From Actinacidiphila guanduensis (lineage in GTDB: Bacteria > Actinomycetota > Actinomycetes > Streptomycetales > Streptomycetaceae): 64,000 nt of DNA. How positions within the stretch are numbered: position 1 is the first letter of the stretch; the number at the start of each line of letters is the position of its first letter. The stretch is from assembly GCF_900103985.1 (NCBI RefSeq), contig NZ_FNIE01000027.1, positions 1 through 64,000 of the forward strand, written 5' to 3'. Below, in pieces: positions 51,347 through 59,144 of the stretch. The notes beneath the pieces were generated by a model. It was given only the letters and a program-made list of their open reading frames with translations, had not been told where the DNA came from and ran no database searches. The translations under genes and the position numbers were made by a program.

Positions 51347-52531
51347 TCAGGTTCCCGGGCGCCAGTTTCGGCGGCGGCCGCGGGGGAGGACAACGGCGCT
51401 CACAGCTACGAGCGCCACGAGCACCAGCCCGGCGGCCCCGACGGCCAAACCCGCGGTCTGGGACGTCGTCCTGGGCGGTGGCGGCACCGTCAGGGCGTGT
51501 TTTCTCACCGAGAACGGCGGTGTCGCCGAAGGCACAAGGCCGTCGCCTTCCTCCGGCAGCAGCGTCGTCATCGCCGCGTACGGGTCCACCAGGCCGTAAC
51601 CCGCGCCGGGGTCCGGCATCCGTGTGCCCGGATGGACGGCCGTCGTTTCAAGACGGTGGGTCAGTGCTTCCGGGGACATGGCACCGCGATAGGAATCGAT
51701 CAGCGCCGCCGTTGCGGCCACGTAGGCGGCGGCATAGCTTGCGCCGGTACCCGTGAAGTCCCCGCCGGAGACACCGGGTCCGACGACTGAGTCGCCGGGC
51801 GCCACCAAGTCCACCGGAGCGCCCTGCGCAGGCCCGGCGGGCATCGTGCTGTCCTTGCCCGAAGCCGCCACAGCCAGAACACCGGGGTAAGCAGCCGGGT
51901 ACACCGGCGCTTGCTGGGTCTGACCGTCGGCCATGGCCGGGGCCACTACAAGCGCCCCGGCGGCGATGGCTCGTTGCACCGCAGCACGCAGTACGGCGGC
52001 TGGCTGGGGCGTCACCACCGAGACGAGGACGATGCGCGCGCCCGCCGCGACCGCACGGTTTATGCCTGCCGCAATGACATCAGGGGCTGTATTTCCCGCC
52101 GCGTCGGTGACCGCCAGGGCGTACAACCTGGTCGCGGGCGCCAGCCCGGTGAATCCCTTGCCCGCCGCACCGCTGATGAGCGAAGCGATGAAGGTGCCGT
52201 GGCCGACACAGTCCTGGCCAGCGGGCGCCGCCGGAAGCAGCCGGGGACCGTCGACGACTCGCCCGGCGAGTTGTGGCGTCCCGGTACGCACCCCGGTGTC
52301 GAGCAACCCGACAGTCACAGATGCACCTTGGGACAGTCCCGCGTCGCGGTCGGCGCCCAGGGCCGCCAACTGCCAAGGCGGGCTACCGGTCGCTGCGCGC
52401 CCGGCGCGCGCGCAGGCCTGCTGCCCGGTCAGTTGCTGGGCAACCGGCGGGAGAGCGTCGGCCGAAGCGGGCACTGCCGTCAGCAGCGCCGCAAGTGCCC
52501 CCGAGATCAGACCGGTCCGAACGTACCTCAT
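51347..52531 (-). CDS. mycP: Mycosin-type S8 serine protease of the ESX system, with altered active site
   Basis: A 394-residue membrane-anchored subtilase: signal peptide (VRTGLISGALAALLTAVPASA), protease domain and a C-terminal transmembrane helix (AVGAAGLVLVALVAVSAVVL) with a basic tail. Catalytic Asp is in VTVGLLDTGVR and His in GHGTFIASLI. The serine region reads TGTGASYAAAYVAATA, so the usual GTSxAxP becomes GASYAAA. The oxyanion-hole Asn expected after the VVVAAAGN-like strand is missing (ALVVAPAMADGQ). Catalysis may be weak or lost; mycosins also have a structural role in the ESX complex. It begins 5 bp after the beta-helix/AAA+ gene. Confidence 0.88.
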   Translation of the reverse strand: MRYVRTGLISGALAALLTAVPASADALPPVAQQLTGQQACARAGRAATGSPPWQLAALGADRDAGLSQGASVTVGLLDTGVRTGTPQLAGRVVDGPRLLPAAPAGQDCVGHGTFIASLISGAAGKGFTGLAPATRLYALAVTDAAGNTAPDVIAAGINRAVAAGARIVLVSVVTPQPAAVLRAAVQRAIAAGALVVAPAMADGQTQQAPVYPAAYPGVLAVAASGKDSTMPAGPAQGAPVDLVAPGDSVVGPGVSGGDFTGTGASYAAAYVAATAALIDSYRGAMSPEALTHRLETTAVHPGTRMPDPGAGYGLVDPYAAMTTLLPEEGDGLVPSATPPFSVRKHALTVPPPPRTTSQTAGLAVGAAGLVLVALVAVSAVVLPRGRRRNWRPGT

Positions 52532-52536
52532 TGCCT

Positions 52537-55500
52537 TCAGCTCCGGTCCGCCGGAATGTCCTCGACGCGCAGCGTACGGAGGTCGTCCAAGCCGGGATTG
52601 CTCATCCGGTTCAGCCGTCCGGCCTGCTCTGTCATCATCGACTCCAGGAGCTGCCGGGCGTAGCGGGCATTACCGAAGCTGCGCCCGCGCGGCACCGAGG
52701 TGAAGTGCTTGAGCAACGCTTCCCTGGTGTCTTCGGGCAGTTCGTAACCGCTGGTGGTCGCGTTCGCCGTGATGATCTCCAGCAACTCGGCCGGCGTGTA
52801 GTCCGCGAAATTGATCTGCCGGGGGAAGCGGGAGGCCAGGCCCGGGTTGGACGCGAGGAAGCCCTCCATCTCGTCGGAGTAGCCGGCGACGATCACCACA
52901 CACTCGTCGCGATGGTCCTCCATCAGCTTCAGCAATGTGTCCACGGCCTCCTGGCCGAAGTCCCCGTTGGCGCCTCGCGGCGTGAGCGTGTACGCCTCGT
53001 CGATGAAGAGGACCCCACCGCGTGACCGCTCGAATGCGTCCTTGGTCAACTGCGCGGTATGCCCGATGTACCGGCCGACCAAGTCGGCACGGGCGACCTC
53101 AACAAGCTGCCCACGCGACAACACGCCCAGCGCGGCGAGCAGTTCGCCATAGACCCGGGCCACTGTGGTCTTGCCGGTTCCCGGCGGGCCGGCGAAGACG
53201 AGGTGGTGGCTGATCGCCGGAACGGGCAGTCCCGCCGCCTCCCTGCGGCGTGCCGCGGCCAGCAGGTTGACCAGGTTCTCCACCTGCGTCTTGACCTCGG
53301 GGAGGCCCGTCATCCGGCGCAGTTCCGACAGCAGCGCCTCCAATCGCGCGCCCGGAGCCTGGGACTCGTCCTCCTGCTCCCCGAGATCCGCCGGAAGCAG
53401 GCGCATCAGGTCCTTCGACCCGACCTCTTGCAGCTCCGAAAGCCGGGATGCCTGCCGGTCGATCATCTCTTCGAAGGTCTTCCTGGCTGCACGCCCGTTG
53501 CCGAAGGCGGCGTCCCGCTGCATCCGGTCGAAGTGACGGGTGAGCGCGGCCACCGTGCCCTCCGCCAGCTCGTACTGGTGCGCGGCGGCCATGTTCGAGA
53601 CGATCTGGACCAGTTCTGGCGAGGAGTAGTTCTCGAACTCGATCGTGCGGCTGAACCGCGACGCCAGGCCGGCGTTGGTCCGCAGGAACTGGCGCATCTC
53701 CTCCGAGTACCCGGCCACGATCACCACGATCTCGTCCCGGTGGTCCTCCATCAACTTGACGAGAGTGTCGACCGCCTCCCGCCCGAAGTCCGGACCTGAG
53801 CCCTTCTCCCCGGTGAGGGTGTACGCCTCGTCGATGAACAAGACGCCGCCCAATGCCGAGTTGAAGACCTCGGTGGTCTTGATCGCCGTGCCTCCGACGA
53901 TCTGTGCCACCAGCTCGGCGCGCGCCACTTCCACCAGGTGGCCGCGCGGCAATGCCCCCAGATCCGCCAGGATCCGCCCGTACAGCCGTGCCACCGTCGT
54001 CTTGCCGGTACCTGGGGGGCCGGCGAAGATCAGGTGGCGTCCCATCGACAGCACCGGCATACCCATCTGCGCACGGCGGCGAGCGAGCTTGTCGAGATTG
54101 ACCTGGCGTGTCACCTGCTCTTTGACTCCTTCGAGTCCGACCAGCGCCCGGAGTTCGGCCAGCGGCCCTTTTGCCTGATCCGCAGCCTCGTCAACCGGGC
54201 CGGCCAGCAGGTTCCCCGGCACCGTCCCGGCAACCGCCTCTCCATAGGCATCGCGAAGGCCGTTGCCGTGGCTCTCCAGGTCCTCCGCGGACAGCCGTTC
54301 ACCTGGTTGTGTCTGCCGCAGCCCGGAACCGGTGTTGTCCCGGACCGTGGTGCCGGTGACCGACACGACCTCCGTCGAGTCCACGCGGATACCGTCTCCC
54401 CCGTTGCCGGTCAACTCGCAACTGCTGACGACGGCTCGCCCCCCGGCGGAGACGTGCAGGCCATGGCCGCGCGAGGACCGCACCCGGCTGCGCGACAGGT
54501 TCAGTTCGCCGCCGTCCTCGACCAGGATGCCGTCGGCCCCGGCTCCGAGGATGTCGCTGTCCCGGAACGTTCCCAGGCCCTCATGTCCCACCGAAACACC
54601 TGGGGCATGTCCGGCAGTGTCACGGACCGTGGTCCGGCCGATGTGCGGACGCCCTCCGTCGACGATCCTTATCGACGCCAAGGCGCAGTGGGCCATCACG
54701 GACTCCTCGACCCGCCCGCGTCCGCCGCTGGTGACCTCCAGTCCGTGCCCACCGGTCTTCTCGATCTCGGCGAACCGCACCAACGGGTTCGCTCCTGCCC
54801 GCACACTCAGCCCGGGGCCTTCGGTGGACCGGATCTCCAGCCGGGTGAACTCCGCGGCGCTCTCCTCGTCCACCAGCACCCCGATGCCGGGGCAGTTGCG
54901 GACCACCGTTCCTGTGAATACCGGGCTTGACCCGCCGCCCACCCACACGCCTGCGTCAGATGCCCTCGAAATCTCGCAATCCTCGAAGGTGCCGCGCGAG
55001 CGCGTTTTGACGTGGACGCCGTGGCCACCCGATGTGTCCACCCGGCACCGGCGCACCACCGGGTCGGTGCCGTTGTCCAGCACTATCCCGTACCCGGACA
55101 TTCCATGGAAGGTGCAGTCTTCAAGCACCGTGCGTGCGGTACTCGAGACGAACAGCCCTGCCTCCGCGTCGTGCACGGCGGTCCCGCTGATGGTGGTGGC
55201 GGCCTCATCCTCAAGGGCGATCGCGGGCTTGTCGGTGTGCGAGATGTCGCAGTCCTGTATGGTCCCGCGTCCTTGAGCGTTGACACACACGCCGTTACCG
55301 CGAGCGTCCCGCAATGTGCAATCGCGCACCACGGGATCCGCCCGCTCGCTGATCACCACTGCCGAGGTGCCCAAATGCTCGATCACGCAACTCTCGACAA
55401 CACTGCCGACCCGCGAGGCATCCACGATGCCCGCGCCCGCAGGATTGCTGACCCGGCAGTCCCGCATCGCCAGCGAACCCTGCTCACGGGAGAAGACGGC

Positions 55501-55839
55501 CGCCCAGGAGGACGCCGTGATCTCACAGTCCTCGAGCGCGGCCTGCCCGCGCGGGACGTCGACGGCGGGGAGGTTTTCGTCAGCACCTTGCAGCAGCAGT
55601 CCGTTGACCTTGACCGCTTCGGTGAGCAACCGCAGGACGCTGCCGCGCCGGGGCGTCACCCGAACGCTGCCGCGGCCCTCCTCGGCGGTGATCGTGACGA
55701 CTTTGGAGATCACGAGGTTCTCCTCGTAGCGGCCGGGACGCACGGTGATCACCGCGCCGCTGTGCGCCCGCTCCAAGGCCTGTCCGATGGTGTCGAACGC
55801 GCCTCGCTCGCCAGGAGCCACCAGGAACAGCCCGCTCAC
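52537..55839 (-). CDS. Beta-helix protein fused to two CbxX/EccA-like AAA+ domains
   Basis: 1100 residues from GTG 55839 (GAAGGGG upstream). An alternative ATG at 56031, one base after the previous stop, would add 64 unremarkable residues. Residues about 1-540 are right-handed parallel beta-helix repeats with recurring V-x-D-C and G-x-G-V units (VVRDCTLRDARGNGVCV; GTFEDCEISRASDAGVWV). Two AAA+ domains follow, each with GPPGTGKTT, GVLFIDEAYTL and an ASRF sensor segment; domain two has the usual pore-loop-like YIGHTAQLT, domain one IVGGTAIKT. CbxX-type AAA+ proteins include EccA, the ESX cytoplasmic chaperone. Here the helix may replace the TPR substrate-recognition part. Confidence 0.9.
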   Translation of the reverse strand: MSGLFLVAPGERGAFDTIGQALERAHSGAVITVRPGRYEENLVISKVVTITAEEGRGSVRVTPRRGSVLRLLTEAVKVNGLLLQGADENLPAVDVPRGQAALEDCEITASSWAAVFSREQGSLAMRDCRVSNPAGAGIVDASRVGSVVESCVIEHLGTSAVVISERADPVVRDCTLRDARGNGVCVNAQGRGTIQDCDISHTDKPAIALEDEAATTISGTAVHDAEAGLFVSSTARTVLEDCTFHGMSGYGIVLDNGTDPVVRRCRVDTSGGHGVHVKTRSRGTFEDCEISRASDAGVWVGGGSSPVFTGTVVRNCPGIGVLVDEESAAEFTRLEIRSTEGPGLSVRAGANPLVRFAEIEKTGGHGLEVTSGGRGRVEESVMAHCALASIRIVDGGRPHIGRTTVRDTAGHAPGVSVGHEGLGTFRDSDILGAGADGILVEDGGELNLSRSRVRSSRGHGLHVSAGGRAVVSSCELTGNGGDGIRVDSTEVVSVTGTTVRDNTGSGLRQTQPGERLSAEDLESHGNGLRDAYGEAVAGTVPGNLLAGPVDEAADQAKGPLAELRALVGLEGVKEQVTRQVNLDKLARRRAQMGMPVLSMGRHLIFAGPPGTGKTTVARLYGRILADLGALPRGHLVEVARAELVAQIVGGTAIKTTEVFNSALGGVLFIDEAYTLTGEKGSGPDFGREAVDTLVKLMEDHRDEIVVIVAGYSEEMRQFLRTNAGLASRFSRTIEFENYSSPELVQIVSNMAAAHQYELAEGTVAALTRHFDRMQRDAAFGNGRAARKTFEEMIDRQASRLSELQEVGSKDLMRLLPADLGEQEDESQAPGARLEALLSELRRMTGLPEVKTQVENLVNLLAAARRREAAGLPVPAISHHLVFAGPPGTGKTTVARVYGELLAALGVLSRGQLVEVARADLVGRYIGHTAQLTKDAFERSRGGVLFIDEAYTLTPRGANGDFGQEAVDTLLKLMEDHRDECVVIVAGYSDEMEGFLASNPGLASRFPRQINFADYTPAELLEIITANATTSGYELPEDTREALLKHFTSVPRGRSFGNARYARQLLESMMTEQAGRLNRMSNPGLDDLRTLRVEDIPADRS

Positions 55840-56032
55840 ACCGAACCCCTTCGATCCATCCGACGATCCCGGTGCCGACACAGAAGCCACGACGCCACCC
55901 CGGTCGATCCTCTCGCAGGTCGAGGGCAGGTCACGTCCGGCGGCTGCCGCCACGGCAGGCCGGAGCGGCCCCACCGCACAGGTCTGCCCTTCTGCTCCCC
56001 GGCTTGCTGCCCCATCAGCCCCCGCCCGCATG

Positions 56033-56740
56033 TCATATGAGTCCGGCGCGTATCGCGTAGGCGACCGCGTGCACCCGGTTGCGGAACCTCAGCCGCGTCA
56101 TCATGTCGTGCAAGATGTTCTTGATGGTCCGCTCGGAATACGACAATTGCTCACCGATCTCCCGCAGCGCCAGGCCCCGCGCCAGCAACCGCAGCACGTC
56201 GACCTCCCGACTGTCCAAGCCATGGGCGGTCAAACCGCGCGGCTGCAGCACCTCGCGCTGCACATAACGGATCTGTTCATGCAGCCGCTCCTGCTGTTCC
56301 GACGCCAGGTACGCGCCACCGCGAACGACCGCCGCGAGTGCTTCGCGCAGCCGGCCGACGTCGATTCGGTCCCGTGGCACGACCGCCGCCATTCCGTAGT
56401 CAACGGCTGTGAACAGGTCGACATCGCACGGCGCATCAGTGAGCACGACGAACCGGACCCCTCGGTGCCGAAGTGCCAGCTTGTGCAGCTTTTCGAGCAG
56501 CTTGCTCGCGGTAACGTCCACTACGAGAACGTCCAGTGACCCGGCGTCTGCCGGAACGACGACGTAACCCGCCGCCGAACCCAGAATCGCTGCCACTCCG
56601 GCGTTCACCAGGGCGTCGTCGGAGGAAATCGCCACCCGCGCCCGTGCGCCGGTCCTCCTGGGGTCTTCGAGCGGGCAAGGCACCGCGCGAATCATCCGCG
56701 ATCGGTCCTCGAAATCGACATTCAGGGATTTCTGGTTCAT
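56033..56740 (-). CDS. LuxR-family regulator with receiver-like domain
   Basis: A 235-residue regulator; the ATG at 56740 has AAGGCG upstream. The N-terminal half is receiver-like (RVAISSDDALVNAGVAAILG; VLVVDVTASKLLEKL) but the segment is short and acidic-pocket residues are only partly kept, so phosphorylation is doubtful. The C-terminal HTH is standard (LTAHGLDSREVDVLRLLARG; REIGEQLSYSERTIKNILHD). Its place inside the ESX-linked gene group suggests local control. Its stop lies 1 bp from an in-frame ATG of the next gene. Confidence 0.85.
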   Translation of the reverse strand: MNQKSLNVDFEDRSRMIRAVPCPLEDPRRTGARARVAISSDDALVNAGVAAILGSAAGYVVVPADAGSLDVLVVDVTASKLLEKLHKLALRHRGVRFVVLTDAPCDVDLFTAVDYGMAAVVPRDRIDVGRLREALAAVVRGGAYLASEQQERLHEQIRYVQREVLQPRGLTAHGLDSREVDVLRLLARGLALREIGEQLSYSERTIKNILHDMMTRLRFRNRVHAVAYAIRAGLI

Positions 56741-56768
56741 GATTTCGCCTTTCCGCCTTTTCCGACCA

Positions 56769-57437
56769 TCACTTGAGCCGCGATTCAAGTGGACGATCAT
56801 CGGGGCCGGACACACGGGGCCGAGCCTCCGGAACAGCCGCGCCAATACGGTCGAACCTGCCGGCCACCTCACGTTCGGCCCGTTTCCCTGCCGACAACGC
56901 GTGCAGCCGTGCGCGGACAAACCGGCGCAGCTTGTCTCCTTCGGCGCCGCCACCTGCCCGCAGAAGCCGTAGCAGCGGCCGCGCCATCTCCTCGGCCAGC
57001 GCCAGGTCCACCACACGGCCCCAGCAGTCGCAGGCCCTGCAGAGGTTCTCCCAGTACTCTTCGTCGCCCCACACCTGCGCCACAGCCATGTACTCCTCGG
57101 CCGCCGCAGCCGGATCACCGTGCTCCATCAAGGCATGCGCGTACAGTTCCCTGGCCCGCAGCGCATAGGGGTGGCTCGCGTCGTGCTCCCGCTCGACCCG
57201 TCGCACCAGATCTCGCGCGACGCGCGTCGCGTATGCGGTGTCGTGAACGTGCAACGCCCGGGACACTGCAAGTGCGTCACGCCGATAAGGGGCAGCGACC
57301 TGCCGAGCCTTGGGATCAGCCTGCTCGCGTTGCCCTGCCCAATGGGCGTGCCGCTCATCACGCGAATATTCCGGATCACCGGGCTCGCTGCGGAACCGCC
57401 ACCACTGTCCATCGGTGCCATCCGCTTCCAACCGCAT
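56769..57437 (-). CDS. TPR-like hypothetical protein
   Basis: A 222-residue, mostly helical protein. Paired helices with small residues at TPR positions are visible (HPYALRARELYAHALMEHGD; AAAEEYMAVAQVWG; LALAEEMARPLLRLLRAG). No signal peptide or membrane segment. No enzyme motif. It lies between the lectin-domain gene and the LuxR-type regulator gene in the same direction, and could be a cytoplasmic scaffold or chaperone of this ESX-linked group. Confidence 0.7.
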   Translation of the reverse strand: MRLEADGTDGQWWRFRSEPGDPEYSRDERHAHWAGQREQADPKARQVAAPYRRDALAVSRALHVHDTAYATRVARDLVRRVEREHDASHPYALRARELYAHALMEHGDPAAAAEEYMAVAQVWGDEEYWENLCRACDCWGRVVDLALAEEMARPLLRLLRAGGGAEGDKLRRFVRARLHALSAGKRAEREVAGRFDRIGAAVPEARPRVSGPDDRPLESRLK

Positions 57438-57459
57438 CTTGCACTACCACTCACTTCTG

Positions 57460-57496
57460 CCGGGGCGGGCCGCTCCTGCGGAACCGCCCGCCCCGG
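57460..57496. terminator. GC hairpin after the lectin-domain gene
   Basis: An 11-bp perfect stem (57460-57470 with 57486-57496) lies in the 72-bp gap between the lectin-domain gene stop and the TPR-like gene. It may reduce read-through. Confidence 0.5.
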
Positions 57497-57509
57497 AGTT
57501 ACGGACCTG

Positions 57510-59063
57510 TCAGTGTTGCGTGCCGGCAGACCAGAGCGTCGCGCCGGACGTGGAGGTGATGACTACGTTGCCATCGTCCTGAATGACCAGTTGGGCGCCC
57601 GGATTGCCTGCCGTCCCGGATTGCCACACCGGTTGCATGTCCCGGGTGTAGACGACGAAATGTCCGTCAGCCTGGAACACGGCTTCAAAACCGCGGCCTT
57701 CGGTGTGCGAAGACCAGCGCACCACCCCGTTCTCGTCGGAGATGACAAGGTTCCCGTCGGTGAGCATGGAAATCCTCATGCGGTTCGAGGCTACGAACTC
57801 GCCCTGCTTGATCACATAGGTCGACGTGATCACCTTTGTGCTCCAACCGGGCGTGGTCGCCGGCGCGGCAGCAGGGGTCGCCGGAGTATCCGCCCGCGCC
57901 CCGGTCCGGTCGGCAGCCAGCCGCGCGGCGGCATGCGTGGGCGCCGGAACCTCATGGGCCGCAGCTGGAACAGCCGGGGTCGCGGCCGCGCGAGCAGCCT
58001 GCTTGGCAGGAGCCTCCGCCTGGTCGGCGTGGACCGTCTGCCTGCTGTGCGCGGAGTTGTCCGCGGTGTGCGAAAGCGGTGCGTGCACCGGCGCCACGTG
58101 CGCCGCCGCGGCCGACTTGGCCGCTGCCACGCGGGGTTGGACGGCGACGGTGCGATGGGCGGGCGTCTCGTTCACCGGTGTCTTCGGCGCTCGGGACGCC
58201 GCAAGGCCCGGCAGCATGGGAGCGTGCGCGGACAGGGGCGCGAGGGTTGCGCCGTTGCCGTCGGCCGCGCGGCGAGGATTCGCCGAACTGCCAGCGGGAG
58301 AGCGTACCGTGGGTTTGTCCAAAGCCTGCCCGGCGTCCGGCTCCGGCTCCCCCTGGTCCTGGTGGCCGGGAGCCGGCGTCCCGGAAGCAGGAACTCCGTG
58401 CGCCGGAGCGGTGCTCTCCGGCGGAAGGGCGTTGTTGCCGCTGGGCGCTGCGGGCTGCGCCGCCGGAAGACTCGGAGCCGTCTGCGGCTGCGTCCGAGGC
58501 TCGGCAATTCGCCCACCGATGCTCGGCGACGTGCCACCGTCCTGCGACTGCAGTTGCTGGTCCTCCTCGCTCGGAGCGAGGGAAGCGATCGGCATCGCGG
58601 TTCCCATGGCGTCGCCGTTGACAACCGAGCGGTGATGACGATGCACAGTCGCGAACGGGACCGTCAGCAGAACCGCTCCCGCGAACGCCGCCGCAGCCAT
58701 GAGCGGACGGTGCACACCTCTCGCGCCGGCAGATGCCGCCGGACCGGCCTGCGCCGACTCGCCGTTGCCGGCTGTCGTCCCGCTGAGGGATCCCACGGCC
58801 GGACGACGGGAGATGGACCGGTCGGGGGCAGCATCTGGCACCGCGGCACGAGGGGACCTGCGCTGCTCGCCGACTGCCGCGAAGGGAACCGGAGTCCGTA
58901 TGCGGCTGGATGTCCGGGCGGCCGACGAAGCGCCACGAAACATCACCGGGACATCCGGCTCAGGTGCGGCGTCGGGCATCACCAGCGCTCGTTGTATCCG
59001 CGACAATGCCGACGCGCCCGCGACCGGAGGTGCCGCTCCCTGGGCCATGCGTTCCGTTGCCAT
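57510..59063 (-). CDS. Membrane-anchored protein with bulb-type lectin domain
   Basis: 517 residues from ATG 59063 (GGAGGAG upstream). A cytoplasmic basic/Pro-rich segment of about 120 residues precedes one transmembrane helix (LMAAAAFAGAVLLTVPFATV). A Pro/Ala-rich linker of about 260 residues follows, then a C-terminal bulb-type (monocot mannose-binding) lectin domain of about 110 residues with three QxDGNxVxY-like strands: LTDGNLVISD, FQADGHFVVYT and IQDDGNVVIT. The domain should face outside and bind mannose-type glycans or cell-wall sugar. No signal peptide is needed because the helix is internal. Role in the ESX-linked group is unknown. Confidence 0.85.
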   Translation of the reverse strand: MATERMAQGAAPPVAGASALSRIQRALVMPDAAPEPDVPVMFRGASSAARTSSRIRTPVPFAAVGEQRRSPRAAVPDAAPDRSISRRPAVGSLSGTTAGNGESAQAGPAASAGARGVHRPLMAAAAFAGAVLLTVPFATVHRHHRSVVNGDAMGTAMPIASLAPSEEDQQLQSQDGGTSPSIGGRIAEPRTQPQTAPSLPAAQPAAPSGNNALPPESTAPAHGVPASGTPAPGHQDQGEPEPDAGQALDKPTVRSPAGSSANPRRAADGNGATLAPLSAHAPMLPGLAASRAPKTPVNETPAHRTVAVQPRVAAAKSAAAAHVAPVHAPLSHTADNSAHSRQTVHADQAEAPAKQAARAAATPAVPAAAHEVPAPTHAAARLAADRTGARADTPATPAAAPATTPGWSTKVITSTYVIKQGEFVASNRMRISMLTDGNLVISDENGVVRWSSHTEGRGFEAVFQADGHFVVYTRDMQPVWQSGTAGNPGAQLVIQDDGNVVITSTSGATLWSAGTQH

Positions 59064-59096
59064 GCGATTCTCCTCCAAGGCGTTCGGGGTGGGATC

Positions 59097-59128
59097 TCCC
59101 TTGCTGCCGGCACTGCGGCAGCAAGGGA
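59097..59128. terminator. 13-bp hairpin upstream of the lectin-domain gene
   Basis: 59097-59109 and 59116-59128 are perfect inverted repeats around a 6-bp loop, in the gap between the 781-aa gene stop and the lectin gene start. Terminator or attenuator. Confidence 0.7.
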
Positions 59129-59144
59129 AGCAAGGGGCGCGGGA

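Noticed and set aside
52273..53799. Plus-strand open frames antisense to the mycosin and AAA+ genes
   Set aside because: They are shadows caused by high GC at third positions; the minus-strand frames carry clear family motifs.
55840..56031. N-terminal extension of the beta-helix/AAA+ protein from ATG 56031
   Set aside because: The ATG is close to the preceding stop but lacks a good binding site, and the 64 added residues are low-complexity; GTG 55839 with GAAGGGG is preferred.
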